Origin: CAZJAT01 sp964544145
Lineage (GTDB): Bacteria > Hydrothermota > 32-111
Assembly (NCBI GenBank): GCA_964544145.1
Contig: CAZJAT010000008.1
Span: 8,630-72,629 of the forward strand
Reading direction: 5' to 3'
DNA length: 64,000 bases
Position 1 is the first letter of the stretch. Each line of letters starts with the position of its first letter. Position numbers and translations under genes: made by a program. A model generated the notes under the pieces. That model had not been told where the DNA came from and made no database searches. It saw only the letters and a program-made list of their open reading frames with translations. This document shows, in pieces, positions 1-8,290 of the stretch.

Positions 1-1151
1 ACATCCTTTACATCGCCGGCCAGGACACCTGCCTGTATTGATGCACCAATGGCAACAACTTCATCAGGATTAATTCCCTTATGCGGTTCTTTTTTGAAGA
101 ATTCCTTAACTAATTTCTGTACAGCCGGCATTCGTGTCATTCCGCCTACAAGTACAACCTCATTTATATCATCAAGTGACACCTTTGCGTCATTTATTGC
201 TTTTTTGCATGGCTCAATAGTATCATTCAGCAGATCTTCTACAAGCATTTCCAATTTTGCCCTTGTTATTGTCATTTCCATATGTTTCGGTCCATTCTGA
301 TCAGCTGTTATAAATGGAAGATTGATATTTGTTTCCATTGTTGAGGATAATTCCTTTTTAGCCTTTTCAGCGGCTTCTCTTAAACGCTGAAGAGCAGTCT
401 TATCTCCTCTCAGGTCAATACCATGATCCTTCTTGAACTCGTCAGCCAGGAAATTAACAATACGTTCATCAAAATTATCACCTCCAAGATGTGTATTTCC
501 ATTTGTTGACAATACTTCAAATACACCATCTCCGATTTCCAGCACTGATATATCAAATGTACCGCCTCCTAAGTCATATACAGCAATCTTTTCATTGGAT
601 TTTTTATCCAAACCATATGCAAGGGATGCAGCTGTCGGTTCATTGATAATCCTCATAACTTCAAGGCCCGCTATCTTGCCGGCATCCTTGGTAGCCTGTC
701 TCTGCGAATCATTGAAATAAGCGGGTACAGTTATTACTGCTTTTGTAACATCCTCTCCAAGATAATCCTCTGCTGCCTTTTTTAGATATTGCAGGGTCAT
801 TGCAGATATCTCCGGCGGAGAATATAATTTACCATCAATATTCACGCGTACATCACCATTTTGGCCCTCTTCAATCTTATATGGAACCAATTTCTGTTCC
901 TCAGGCACTTCTTTAAACCGTCTTCCCATAAATCTCTTAATGGAATAGACTGTATTCTCCGGATTCGTCACCTGCTGTCTTCTTGCCATGGCACCCACAA
1001 GTCTGTCTTTACCCTTTTGAAAGCCGATTACAGATGGTGTTGTTCTGTCTCCATCCTGATTGGGAATAACAACAGGTTCTCCGTTTACCATTACTGATAC
1101 ACAGGAATTTGTTGTTCCCAGATCGATTCCTATAATTTTTTCTTTTGCCAT
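1..1151 (-). CDS. dnaK: Chaperone DnaK (Hsp70), N-terminal part; runs off the window
   Basis: Translating the minus strand from the ATG at 1151 gives a classic Hsp70 ATPase domain: IGIDLGTTNSCV near the start, VITVPAYFNDSQRQAT, the NEPTAASLAYG segment, DLGGGTFDISVLE, and VVLVGGMTRMPAVQ. About 383 residues are present; the substrate-binding domain lies beyond base 1. A strong AGGAGG ribosome site sits a few bases before the ATG. The gene lies 24 bases downstream of grpE and should be read from the same promoter. The product is the ATP-driven cytoplasmic chaperone that works with DnaJ and GrpE. No sign of decay is visible in the part that is present. Confidence 0.97.
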   Translation of the reverse strand, partial: MAKEKIIGIDLGTTNSCVSVMVNGEPVVIPNQDGDRTTPSVIGFQKGKDRLVGAMARRQQVTNPENTVYSIKRFMGRRFKEVPEEQKLVPYKIEEGQNGDVRVNIDGKLYSPPEISAMTLQYLKKAAEDYLGEDVTKAVITVPAYFNDSQRQATKDAGKIAGLEVMRIINEPTAASLAYGLDKKSNEKIAVYDLGGGTFDISVLEIGDGVFEVLSTNGNTHLGGDNFDERIVNFLADEFKKDHGIDLRGDKTALQRLREAAEKAKKELSSTMETNINLPFITADQNGPKHMEMTITRAKLEMLVEDLLNDTIEPCKKAINDAKVSLDDINEVVLVGGMTRMPAVQKLVKEFFKKEPHKGINPDEVVAIGASIQAGVLAGDVKD

Positions 1152-1175
1152 ATTGAATTCCTCCTGATATTTATT

Positions 1176-1775
1176 TTAATCATTTTCTTCTTCTATATTC
1201 TGATTCACAATAACCTTTGCAGGCCTGAGTATCTTATCATTTATTTTGTATCCCTTTGCCAGTTCTTCCAGTATAATGCCGTCCTGTTTTGATATATCAT
1301 TACCAACACTTATTGCCTCATGAAAAGAAGGATCAAACTTCTCTCCTATTGAAGAAAATCGCATCACATTGAAACGTTCAAGTAGTTTATGGAAATTAGA
1401 ATCAATCATTATAATACCTTTCATTGTCTCTTCAGTATTACTTGTTTTGTCATAATGGATTATTGCCCTGTCAAAATCATCCAGGACTGTTATTATTTCG
1501 GATAATATTTTATCAACATAACCATTGATATGGGAATCTCTTTCTTTAAGCATAATTTTTCTGGCATTTTCATAATCTGCTGCCTTTCTCAACAGCTGAT
1601 CCTTTAATGATAGAACTGATTCCTTTAGCTCAGCATTTTCCTTTTTCAATTCTTCAATCTGTTCATTGCATTTTGAATAACTGTCCTCTATAAGCTGAGT
1701 CTTATTTCCATCAATCAATAATCGATCCTTCTTTTTAACAAGTCTTTTCTTCCTACTTGTACCTTTTTTTACCAT
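1176..1775 (-). CDS. grpE: Nucleotide exchange factor GrpE
   Basis: This 199-residue protein has the GrpE layout: a lysine-rich N-terminus, a long coiled coil (about residues 30-90, with KKENAELKESVLSLKDQLLRK), then the dimer and beta domain with DFDRAI, EKFDPSFHEAI and KGYKINDKILRPAKVIV. GrpE releases ADP from DnaK. The start is an ATG with an AGAGG site five bases upstream. It is followed directly by dnaK and preceded by a near-consensus promoter, so grpE-dnaK form one unit. No dnaJ is seen here. No CIRCE-type inverted repeat was found upstream, so heat-shock control is not evident from the sequence. Confidence 0.96.
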   Translation of the reverse strand: MVKKGTSRKKRLVKKKDRLLIDGNKTQLIEDSYSKCNEQIEELKKENAELKESVLSLKDQLLRKAADYENARKIMLKERDSHINGYVDKILSEIITVLDDFDRAIIHYDKTSNTEETMKGIIMIDSNFHKLLERFNVMRFSSIGEKFDPSFHEAISVGNDISKQDGIILEELAKGYKINDKILRPAKVIVNQNIEEEND

Positions 1776-1808
1776 CTTAACCTCTTAGGTAATTATCATT
1801 TTGCGAAA

Positions 1809-1836
1809 AATATAATTTAAATGGGGATTTTGTCAA
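1809..1836 (-). promoter_or_regulatory. Sigma-70-type promoter for grpE-dnaK
   Basis: On the minus strand a TTGACA (-35) and TATATT (-10) are separated by 16 bases. They lie 34 bases upstream of the grpE ATG and inside the 76-base gap after the cupin gene. Confidence 0.7.
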
Positions 1837-1851
1837 GGTTTATATTGTAAA

Positions 1852-2193
1852 TTAATCCTGGGCAGGAATAACACAGATAAACTGTAAATCTCCATCCGAG
1901 CGGTTCAGGAATTGGTGCATTTCATTGGGTTTGACATATACTACAGACCCTTCGCTCACATTATGTTCCCCATCTGAGTCAACAACAACTGCCTCTCCCT
2001 TTTCAATCTTTACTAAATGCTCAAAATTGTGCGTATGCAGAGGGGTATTGCCTCCCGGTCCTACAGTAAATAATCTCATTATGATATCATTTGAACCATC
2101 ATCTTTTCCAATTAAAATCTGTTTTTTCACCTTCAATGCGCCTTTCATTTCAACATCTGAACTCTTAACATCACTAATTTTTTTCTTTATCAT
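1852..2193 (-). CDS. Small single-domain cupin protein
   Basis: This is a 113-residue protein with one cupin barrel. Motif 1 is GGNTPLHTHNFEHLVKIEKGEAVV, which supplies two histidines and a glutamate for a metal site. Motif 2 is GSVVYVKPNEMHQFLN, which supplies the third histidine. Such proteins bind a divalent metal and act as small oxygenases, isomerases or sensors; the substrate cannot be told from sequence. It is the last gene of the long hut-to-cupin series and starts seven bases after the chemoreceptor stop codon, with a GAGG site upstream of the ATG. Confidence 0.85.
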   Translation of the reverse strand: MIKKKISDVKSSDVEMKGALKVKKQILIGKDDGSNDIIMRLFTVGPGGNTPLHTHNFEHLVKIEKGEAVVVDSDGEHNVSEGSVVYVKPNEMHQFLNRSDGDLQFICVIPAQD

Positions 2194-2200
2194 TATAACC

Positions 2201-3892
2201 TCATAATTTAAAATGTTCTACATAACCCTTAATATCCTGAGCCTTTTCAGATAATTCCTGCGATGATGATGTCAATTCCTCCATTTGCGATGTAATTTCT
2301 TCATTTGATGATGATATCTGTTCTGCTGATGCAACCACATTATCAATTCTAATCTTAATTTCTTTAAACAAATTGCTCAATTCAGAAAACTGAGATTCTA
2401 TCTTTTTTATACCATCAGTCAGATTATTTGTTTCATTATATGTGTTCTCAGATTCAGATGATACCTTAGCTGAAATCTCAGACACCTTTCCCCAGTCCTC
2501 CTGAATATTCTTAAACCCTGTTAATGATTCATTAATCAGATTATGCAATTGCCTGATATTGGAAATGACTTCATCCATTATTTTTTCTATATCTTTCGAA
2601 GCCTCACTGCTCCTTGAAGATAGTGAGCGTATCTCCTCTGCTATGACTGCGAACCCGCCTCCTTCTTTACCTGCCCTTGCTGCTTCTATTGCAGCATTAA
2701 GTGATAACAGCTCAATCTTTTTATGGACCTTTTTGATGCTGTCCACACTTGATTGTATGTTCTTCACCTGACCTATGAAATCATCAATGAATAGCTTGAT
2801 ATTCTCAATGGACTTTTCCATTGTAATGAAATTATCAGTGCTGTTATTGATCATTTTTGTTTCACTGCTCATTAGCACCATAAACTCTTCATTAACCGAT
2901 TTTGCTCGTTCAAGGAAACTTATTGTATTATCCATGAGCGCATTCATCTGCTCTACTGTTTTGTTCATATTATCTGTATAATCCTTTAACAGCATAATAT
3001 CACTTGTTATATTCTCAGTGGATGCTGATACTTCTTCTGTCGCTGATGACACTTCTTCTGAACTGGCAGCCAGCTGCTGAGAAAATGCAGCTATCTCTGA
3101 TGATGATGCATTCAGTTTCATTATGATGTCTTTAATAACAGAAACAAATTCCATTACCGAATAATTTATTTTCCTCAATTCTTCAAAACGGGCATCAACC
3201 GCATCATCCATATTGAAATCCTTGTCACTGCTCAATTTGTTTATGCGTGATATAAATTCTTTCATTCTTTTTCTCAAAACAATATTTGTGAATATTATAA
3301 TTATTATCAAACCTGCAATAATACCTGCAAATATAATCATCATAATATATATTCTTATCTTCAATGCATTATCAATAAAATCTGTGTGTTTGCCTATGAT
3401 GCTCTGTATTTGATTCTTTGTACCCGCAACCAATGTATCTGAGAAATATATATTTCTCTTTTCAAGCTCGGGGAATATTCTATCTGCATTCCCTATGGGG
3501 AGATTGAAGGCTTCATCCACAAGTAAAACGAGATTATCCGCATATTCCATATATACACTTACCGGAAAATCCGGATAAAGGTCTTTTATAGCATTAATCT
3601 TCATAATAAATCTGTCATAATACCTGTTAAAATTATCCTTTTGAATATCATTGCCTGATTTTGAATACTGATAATATGATAGAATCATACCGTCATTGAC
3701 AGGTACAAGTTCACTAACATTATTATCATAATGCGACATGTCAAGCATTGATTCAACAGCACTGCTATACTCATTAAATGTGCTCACAATAACAATTGCA
3801 AGTATCAGGAATATCAGTGAAAAAACAATTGCAAGCATATAGAGTATTGAACCTATAGACGGATTTATTATCAATTTCTTTAATTTGCCCAT
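2201..3892 (-). CDS. Methyl-accepting chemotaxis protein
   Basis: This is a membrane chemoreceptor. It has an N-terminal transmembrane helix (about residues 14-37), a periplasmic sensor region of about 150 residues, a second membrane helix, and a long cytoplasmic signalling coiled coil. The conserved hairpin tip is ELLSLNAAIEAARAGKEGGGFAVIAEEIR, which docks CheA and CheW. Glutamate and serine-rich stretches flank it as likely methylation helices. An upstream in-frame TTG would add six residues, but the ATG at 3892 has GAGGAG at the right distance and is preferred. No chemotaxis kinase or flagellar genes are in the window. The ligand is unknown. Confidence 0.93.
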   Translation of the reverse strand: MGKLKKLIINPSIGSILYMLAIVFSLIFLILAIVIVSTFNEYSSAVESMLDMSHYDNNVSELVPVNDGMILSYYQYSKSGNDIQKDNFNRYYDRFIMKINAIKDLYPDFPVSVYMEYADNLVLLVDEAFNLPIGNADRIFPELEKRNIYFSDTLVAGTKNQIQSIIGKHTDFIDNALKIRIYIMMIIFAGIIAGLIIIIIFTNIVLRKRMKEFISRINKLSSDKDFNMDDAVDARFEELRKINYSVMEFVSVIKDIIMKLNASSSEIAAFSQQLAASSEEVSSATEEVSASTENITSDIMLLKDYTDNMNKTVEQMNALMDNTISFLERAKSVNEEFMVLMSSETKMINNSTDNFITMEKSIENIKLFIDDFIGQVKNIQSSVDSIKKVHKKIELLSLNAAIEAARAGKEGGGFAVIAEEIRSLSSRSSEASKDIEKIMDEVISNIRQLHNLINESLTGFKNIQEDWGKVSEISAKVSSESENTYNETNNLTDGIKKIESQFSELSNLFKEIKIRIDNVVASAEQISSSNEEITSQMEELTSSSQELSEKAQDIKGYVEHFKL

Positions 3893-3933
3893 AATCTCCT
3901 CTGTTTTCAATACATTATAATGATTTTATACAT

Positions 3934-4605
3934 TTAATCAATAATTACTGATTTGTCATTCTGTGTTTCTGATTTATGAATATCCTTTGAATTGATTATA
4001 TTGATATAATCATCCCCATAATGGTCTGCTGCTTCAATGATCTTTATTTCCTTAACAAAATCTCCAATCTTAATCTTATCAAGCAGTTCAACATTTTCAA
4101 TGATCTGGCCGAATACTGTGTATTTATTGTCAAGACCCGGTTGAGGTGCAAGTGTGAAATAATACTGTGAGCCTGCACTGTTTGGGTCCATTGCCCTTGC
4201 CATTGCCAATGTTCCCTTCAAATGCTTGATGCTGTTGAATTCAGCATCAATTGTGTAGCCCGGTCCTCCTGAATTCTCATCTGTAGGACTGCCTGTCTGT
4301 ACTACAAAACCGGGTTCAACTCTGAATATCTTATTGCCATTGTAAAAACCGCTCATAGCCAGTTTAATAAAGTTAGCTACATGACCGGGAGCTTGTTCAT
4401 TATAGAATCTGATTATCATTGTATCTTCTTTTGTACCGTCATTATTTTGCCATATATATACTGCAATAGGTTGTGTGAATGTTTGTTCCATGTTCGCCTC
4501 CGTTTGCGTTTTAATTTCATCTTTTACTTCTGTTTTATCCGCTTGATTGCCTGTGCATGATGCAATCATCATTGTGATAATGGCAAAAATAATAATCTTT
4601 TTCAT
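3934..4605 (-). CDS. Cyclophilin-type peptidyl-prolyl isomerase, lipoprotein
   Basis: The protein starts with a short signal peptide ending in a lipobox (MIASC), so it is probably a lipid-anchored periplasmic protein. Residues about 45-200 are a cyclophilin domain: FYNGNKIFRVEPGFVVQTG, NSGGPGYTIDAEF, KGTLAMARAMDPNSAGSQYYF, and TVFGQIIENVELLDKI. These match the proline-isomerase active-site and substrate-groove motifs. The family speeds folding of exported proteins. The ATG at 4605 is chosen over a TTG one codon earlier because AGGAGG sits four bases before it. It lies between era and the chemoreceptor in the same transcription unit. Confidence 0.92.
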   Translation of the reverse strand: MKKIIIFAIITMMIASCTGNQADKTEVKDEIKTQTEANMEQTFTQPIAVYIWQNNDGTKEDTMIIRFYNEQAPGHVANFIKLAMSGFYNGNKIFRVEPGFVVQTGSPTDENSGGPGYTIDAEFNSIKHLKGTLAMARAMDPNSAGSQYYFTLAPQPGLDNKYTVFGQIIENVELLDKIKIGDFVKEIKIIEAADHYGDDYINIINSKDIHKSETQNDKSVIID

Positions 4606-4615
4606 CAATCCTCCT

Positions 4616-5473
4616 TTACATGTTCCACATTCGTCTTAGAAGGAGTTCATTATCCTTCCAGTTCTTTTTTACTTTTACATTCAATTCTAGAAAAATATCA
4701 GTTCCCAAAAATGTTTCAATCGCTTTTCGGGATCTAGTTCCCAATTCTTTTATACGCTTTCCTCTTGCTCCTATGATTATACCCTTTTGCGATTCTTTTT
4801 CAATATAAATATTGGCTCTTATATATGTTTTTCTATCATCTCTTTCCCTGAATTCCTCAACCACTATACCTGAAGAATACGGTAATTCTTCTCCATAAAG
4901 CTTATAAAGTTCTTCGCGTATGAATTCTGTTATAAAAAAACGTTCAGGCTTATCACTGAGATAATCAGTAGGGTAAAAGGCATCATTATATGGCAGATAG
5001 TCACTTATTTTCTCAATGAATATATCAACATTATCTCCTGTCTTTGCAGACATCGGAATAATATCTGTAAATTTTCCCTTGTATTGATTGATTACTGCAC
5101 TCACCTTTTGTTCATTCATTCTGTCAATTTTATTTATTATCAGGAATTTCACACATTCATCCATATCCAAAATGGTCTGTTCAGGAACACTGCTTATATC
5201 ATCAATTATATGACATATAATGTCTGCATCTTTAATTGACTGACTTATATCACTCAGCATCATTTTCTCCATATTATTTCTTGCATTAAGCAGACCCGGA
5301 GTATCAATAAAAATTATCTGTTTATCATTTTTGTTGTATATACCCATTATCCTGCTTCGTGTTGTCTGAGCTTTCTGCGTTACAGCAGACAATTTCACAT
5401 CAAGTATACGGTTTAGCAGCGTTGATTTACCTGTATTGGGTCTGCCTACAATTGCCGCATATCCTGCTTTCAT
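4616..5473 (-). CDS. era: GTPase Era, 16S rRNA maturation and 30S assembly
   Basis: At 285 residues this is a standard-length Era. The G domain shows G1 GRPNTGKST, G3 DTPG and G4 NKID. The C-terminal KH domain carries the GIIIGARGKRIKELG loop that grips the 3' end of 16S rRNA. Era couples ribosome assembly to cell growth. Its ATG directly follows the apgM stop codon, suggesting coupled translation. Nothing is unusual in the protein. Confidence 0.97.
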   Translation of the reverse strand: MKAGYAAIVGRPNTGKSTLLNRILDVKLSAVTQKAQTTRSRIMGIYNKNDKQIIFIDTPGLLNARNNMEKMMLSDISQSIKDADIICHIIDDISSVPEQTILDMDECVKFLIINKIDRMNEQKVSAVINQYKGKFTDIIPMSAKTGDNVDIFIEKISDYLPYNDAFYPTDYLSDKPERFFITEFIREELYKLYGEELPYSSGIVVEEFRERDDRKTYIRANIYIEKESQKGIIIGARGKRIKELGTRSRKAIETFLGTDIFLELNVKVKKNWKDNELLLRRMWNM

Positions 5474-6673
5474 TTATGCACCAAACTTCTTTAATTTATC
5501 AGAACCTGCAAGCATCAGTGAAATAATATGTTTAGCTTTAATAGTACCTATTGCGCCTTTCAAACATTCTGTTTCGGAAAAGGATATGACCGGATTCTTC
5601 CTTGCATAAGGACTTTTAATGATCAGAGGAACAGCATGGAATGAATGAGCTTTCATAATAGCAGGTGTTGAATGGTCTCCTGTTACAGCAATTACATCAA
5701 AGCCCATTGATTCAATTGAGGGAAACAATGAGTCAAATCTCTCTATTACCTCAATTTTAGCCTTTCTATTGCCATCCTCACCATAAGAATCTGTTTTTTT
5801 TACATGAAAGAAAAAGTAATCATACTTTTCATATATATTCTTTAATACATCAATCTGATCCTCAATGGATTCACCTGAATCAATTATATCCATTCCTACA
5901 AGTTTGGATAGACCTTTATACATCGGATATGCAGCTATGCATGCCGCTTTCAATTTAAATCTATCTCTCATTGTTGGTATTTCAGGTAATTTTGATATGC
6001 CTCTAAACAGTGCATAATTTGCCTTTTGTTCTGATTCCAATACCTTTCCTATCATCACAGCTGCTTTATTGATAATGTCTGAACATAAAACAGATTCCTT
6101 ATTTAATGGCTGAGCATTCAAGGGTTCGGCATCAGTAATTTGAGGGTCAGTGTCAGATACATCAGCAGCTTTGCTGAAATCCCTTATAACAAAAACAAAT
6201 CTGTGTTCCTTGACTGTGTGAAATTCAATGGGATAATCCTCTATATGTTTTATGGAATCATTCAGCAGAGCAACTAAGCGGATATTTTCTTCACTTGATA
6301 TCCTCCCGGCGCGCCTATCCTTAATCACATTATCTTCAATAGTACAAAAATTACATCTCGCAGTTACTGTGTTATTCCCTACTTCAATATTTATTCCCAA
6401 TGCCTCCAATACACCGCGGCCTATGGGATACTGAAGCGGTTCATATCCGAACACACCAAGGTGTCCCGGTCCGCTTCCCGGGGTTATACCTATTTCAACC
6501 GGTATGCTCAGTCCGCATTCATAATCAACAGCTATTCTGTCCATATTCGGTGTGATTGCTTCTTCCAGTTCTGTCAAACCATTACTGTCCGGCAAACCTC
6601 CTAATCCATCCAATATTATTAGTATAATTTTCTTTTCATTACTAATTGCCAGATTTTCTATTATACTGTTCAT
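5474..6673 (-). CDS. apgM: Cofactor-independent phosphoglycerate mutase, archaeal type
   Basis: This 399-residue alkaline-phosphatase-superfamily enzyme interconverts 3- and 2-phosphoglycerate. Motifs include LIILDGLGGLPD near the N-terminus (metal Asp), the catalytic-serine region ITPGSGPGHLGVFGYEP, YPIGRGVLEALG, RAGRISSEENIRL, and the C-terminal metal motifs VTGDHSTPAIMKAHS and HAVPLI. It is the archaeal-type ApgM, not GpmI. An upstream in-frame start would give four more residues, but the ATG at 6673 overlaps the PHP gene stop as ATGA and has GGAGGG just upstream, so it is preferred. Confidence 0.95.
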   Translation of the reverse strand: MNSIIENLAISNEKKIILIILDGLGGLPDSNGLTELEEAITPNMDRIAVDYECGLSIPVEIGITPGSGPGHLGVFGYEPLQYPIGRGVLEALGINIEVGNNTVTARCNFCTIEDNVIKDRRAGRISSEENIRLVALLNDSIKHIEDYPIEFHTVKEHRFVFVIRDFSKAADVSDTDPQITDAEPLNAQPLNKESVLCSDIINKAAVMIGKVLESEQKANYALFRGISKLPEIPTMRDRFKLKAACIAAYPMYKGLSKLVGMDIIDSGESIEDQIDVLKNIYEKYDYFFFHVKKTDSYGEDGNRKAKIEVIERFDSLFPSIESMGFDVIAVTGDHSTPAIMKAHSFHAVPLIIKSPYARKNPVISFSETECLKGAIGTIKAKHIISLMLAGSDKLKKFGA

Positions 6674-7473
6674 AATTCCCTCCACTTTTCAAGGAATTTA
6701 TCTGCATATTGTTTAAGCAATCCGCGTTTGTTATATTCATCACTACCATGATAATCAGAACCTCCTGTTATAAGAAGCCCATTTTCAAGACAGATATTTG
6801 TGAGATATTCCTTATCCCTGTTTCTTATTGAATTGAATACTTCAATACCGTCAATGCCCAGTTGAATGAATCTATCCACAATATGCGTTATCTGTGATGT
6901 CTCTGGATGTGCAATTACAGCCAGCCCATTCCTATCATGAATCATTTCAATTGTTTCAGATAATCCATATTCCTTTTTCCTTTTATAACAGGGACTGTTA
7001 TTGCCTATGAATTTCCGGAATGCTTCCTCAAATGTTGATACTATACCGTTTTTCAGCAGTAATCGCGCCAAATGAGGTCTGCCCAGCACCATTGAAGAAC
7101 CTGCTTCCTGTATTAAATCATCATGTGTAAAATTAAATCCTTTACTATTAATACATTCAAGCATAGCTAATGCTCTGTTATAACGGTCTTCTGCTCTTTC
7201 TGAAAATGATGATTCCTCTGAAAATACTTTTTTGAAATATCCCAGAACATGTATTTCCTGATTATCATATATGCAGGAATATTCAACTCCGGGAATTATA
7301 TCTACAAGTGCACTGTCTGATGACAAGTGTCTGTATGCCTCCATAGTATCATGGTCTGTTATTGAAATATAATGCAATCTGTTCTTCTCAGCAATATGAA
7401 TAATTTCATCAGGGGTTTTTATACCATCTGAATATATTGAATGAATATGTAAATCCGCATATATGGATGTCAT
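6670..7473 (-). CDS. PHP-domain phosphoesterase (RNase AM / YciV-like)
   Basis: This 267-residue protein is built on the PHP fold. It has DLHIHSIYSDG at the N-terminus, SITDHDTMEAY, GVEYSC, AVIAHPETS and GGSDYHG near the C-terminus, which together supply the histidine and aspartate ligands of a trinuclear metal centre. Close family members hydrolyse nucleoside 3',5'-bisphosphate or trim 5' ends of small RNAs. The length fits this subgroup and excludes DNA polymerase PHP domains. The start overlaps the ExeA-like gene stop as ATGA, and its own stop overlaps apgM. Confidence 0.88.
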   Translation of the reverse strand: MTSIYADLHIHSIYSDGIKTPDEIIHIAEKNRLHYISITDHDTMEAYRHLSSDSALVDIIPGVEYSCIYDNQEIHVLGYFKKVFSEESSFSERAEDRYNRALAMLECINSKGFNFTHDDLIQEAGSSMVLGRPHLARLLLKNGIVSTFEEAFRKFIGNNSPCYKRKKEYGLSETIEMIHDRNGLAVIAHPETSQITHIVDRFIQLGIDGIEVFNSIRNRDKEYLTNICLENGLLITGGSDYHGSDEYNKRGLLKQYADKFLEKWREL

Positions 7474-8285
7474 TGGAAACCGAGATCCTCAGCGGTCTGT
7501 TTAATTATGCCGGGATCTATGAATTGTTTTTTCTCAATAAATGATTCCAGCAGAGCATTGTCGCATATGATATTTATCAGTCGCGGTTTGCCTTTTGAAA
7601 TTTGGTGTATAGCCTGAATAGCCTCATTTGTAAATAAGGGCTCTACCCTGCCTGCCACTCTCAGTCTGTGGTGTATATAATTTGCAGTTGATTCAATATC
7701 AAGAGGACGCAATATCTGTTTTATTGAAATACGCTCATAAAGCGGCGGATCAAGTCTTAAATTTACTTCAAGCTCAGGCATGCCAAACATGAGGAAACAC
7801 AGCATATGCCCTTTTGAGCTCTGCATATTCAATAAACCTCTGAATTCCTCCATAATCTCCCTGTCTTTCAGCATATTCGCCTCATCTATCATAATAACAG
7901 GTTTTTTCCCTTTTTTATTCAGCAGATTAAGCCTCTGATATACATGCTGAATAATCTCAATCTTGTTATCTGTTTCCACTTGAGCACCAAGCTGTATTGC
8001 GATTCTCTTAAGCAGCCATGCGGCAGTTATCTCAGAATGTATGATAACAAGCAGTGATACTGAATATTCAGGCTGTGATGAAAAATAATCAAGAAGTTTA
8101 CGGGATATTGTCGTTTTCCCAGTGCCAATATCCCCAATTAGAACAGCTAATCCACGTCTTGTCTCAGCAGCATGTATTAATTTTGTTATTGCTTTTGAAT
8201 GATTGGGGGAATTATAATAAAATTTGTCATCCGGTGAAGTGGCAAAGGGAGAAACAGTAAATTTGAAATATTCATTGTAATTCAT
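7470..8285 (-). CDS. ExeA-like AAA ATPase, copy 1
   Basis: This is a 271-residue AAA ATPase of the ExeA/GspA and TniB-like group. It opens with the family signature of a short aromatic stretch followed by SPFATSPDDKFYY. The Walker A is GDIGTGKTT, the Walker B PVIMIDEANML, followed by a sensor segment (MLCFLMFGMPELE) and an arginine-rich region with ERI. The C-terminal lid has GKPRLINIICDNALLESF. No membrane helix is seen, unlike GspA itself. It is clearly paralogous to the ATPase at 10458-11303, and the two flank a TPR protein. Its partner and role are unknown; ATP-driven remodelling in secretion or surface assembly is only a guess. Confidence 0.85.
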   Translation of the reverse strand: MNYNEYFKFTVSPFATSPDDKFYYNSPNHSKAITKLIHAAETRRGLAVLIGDIGTGKTTISRKLLDYFSSQPEYSVSLLVIIHSEITAAWLLKRIAIQLGAQVETDNKIEIIQHVYQRLNLLNKKGKKPVIMIDEANMLKDREIMEEFRGLLNMQSSKGHMLCFLMFGMPELEVNLRLDPPLYERISIKQILRPLDIESTANYIHHRLRVAGRVEPLFTNEAIQAIHQISKGKPRLINIICDNALLESFIEKKQFIDPGIIKQTAEDLGFQ

Positions 8286-8290
8286 AATTC

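Noticed and set aside
1776..1851. CIRCE heat-shock operator before grpE
   Set aside because: No inverted repeat of the TTAGCACTC-N9-GAGTGCTAA type was found in the gap.
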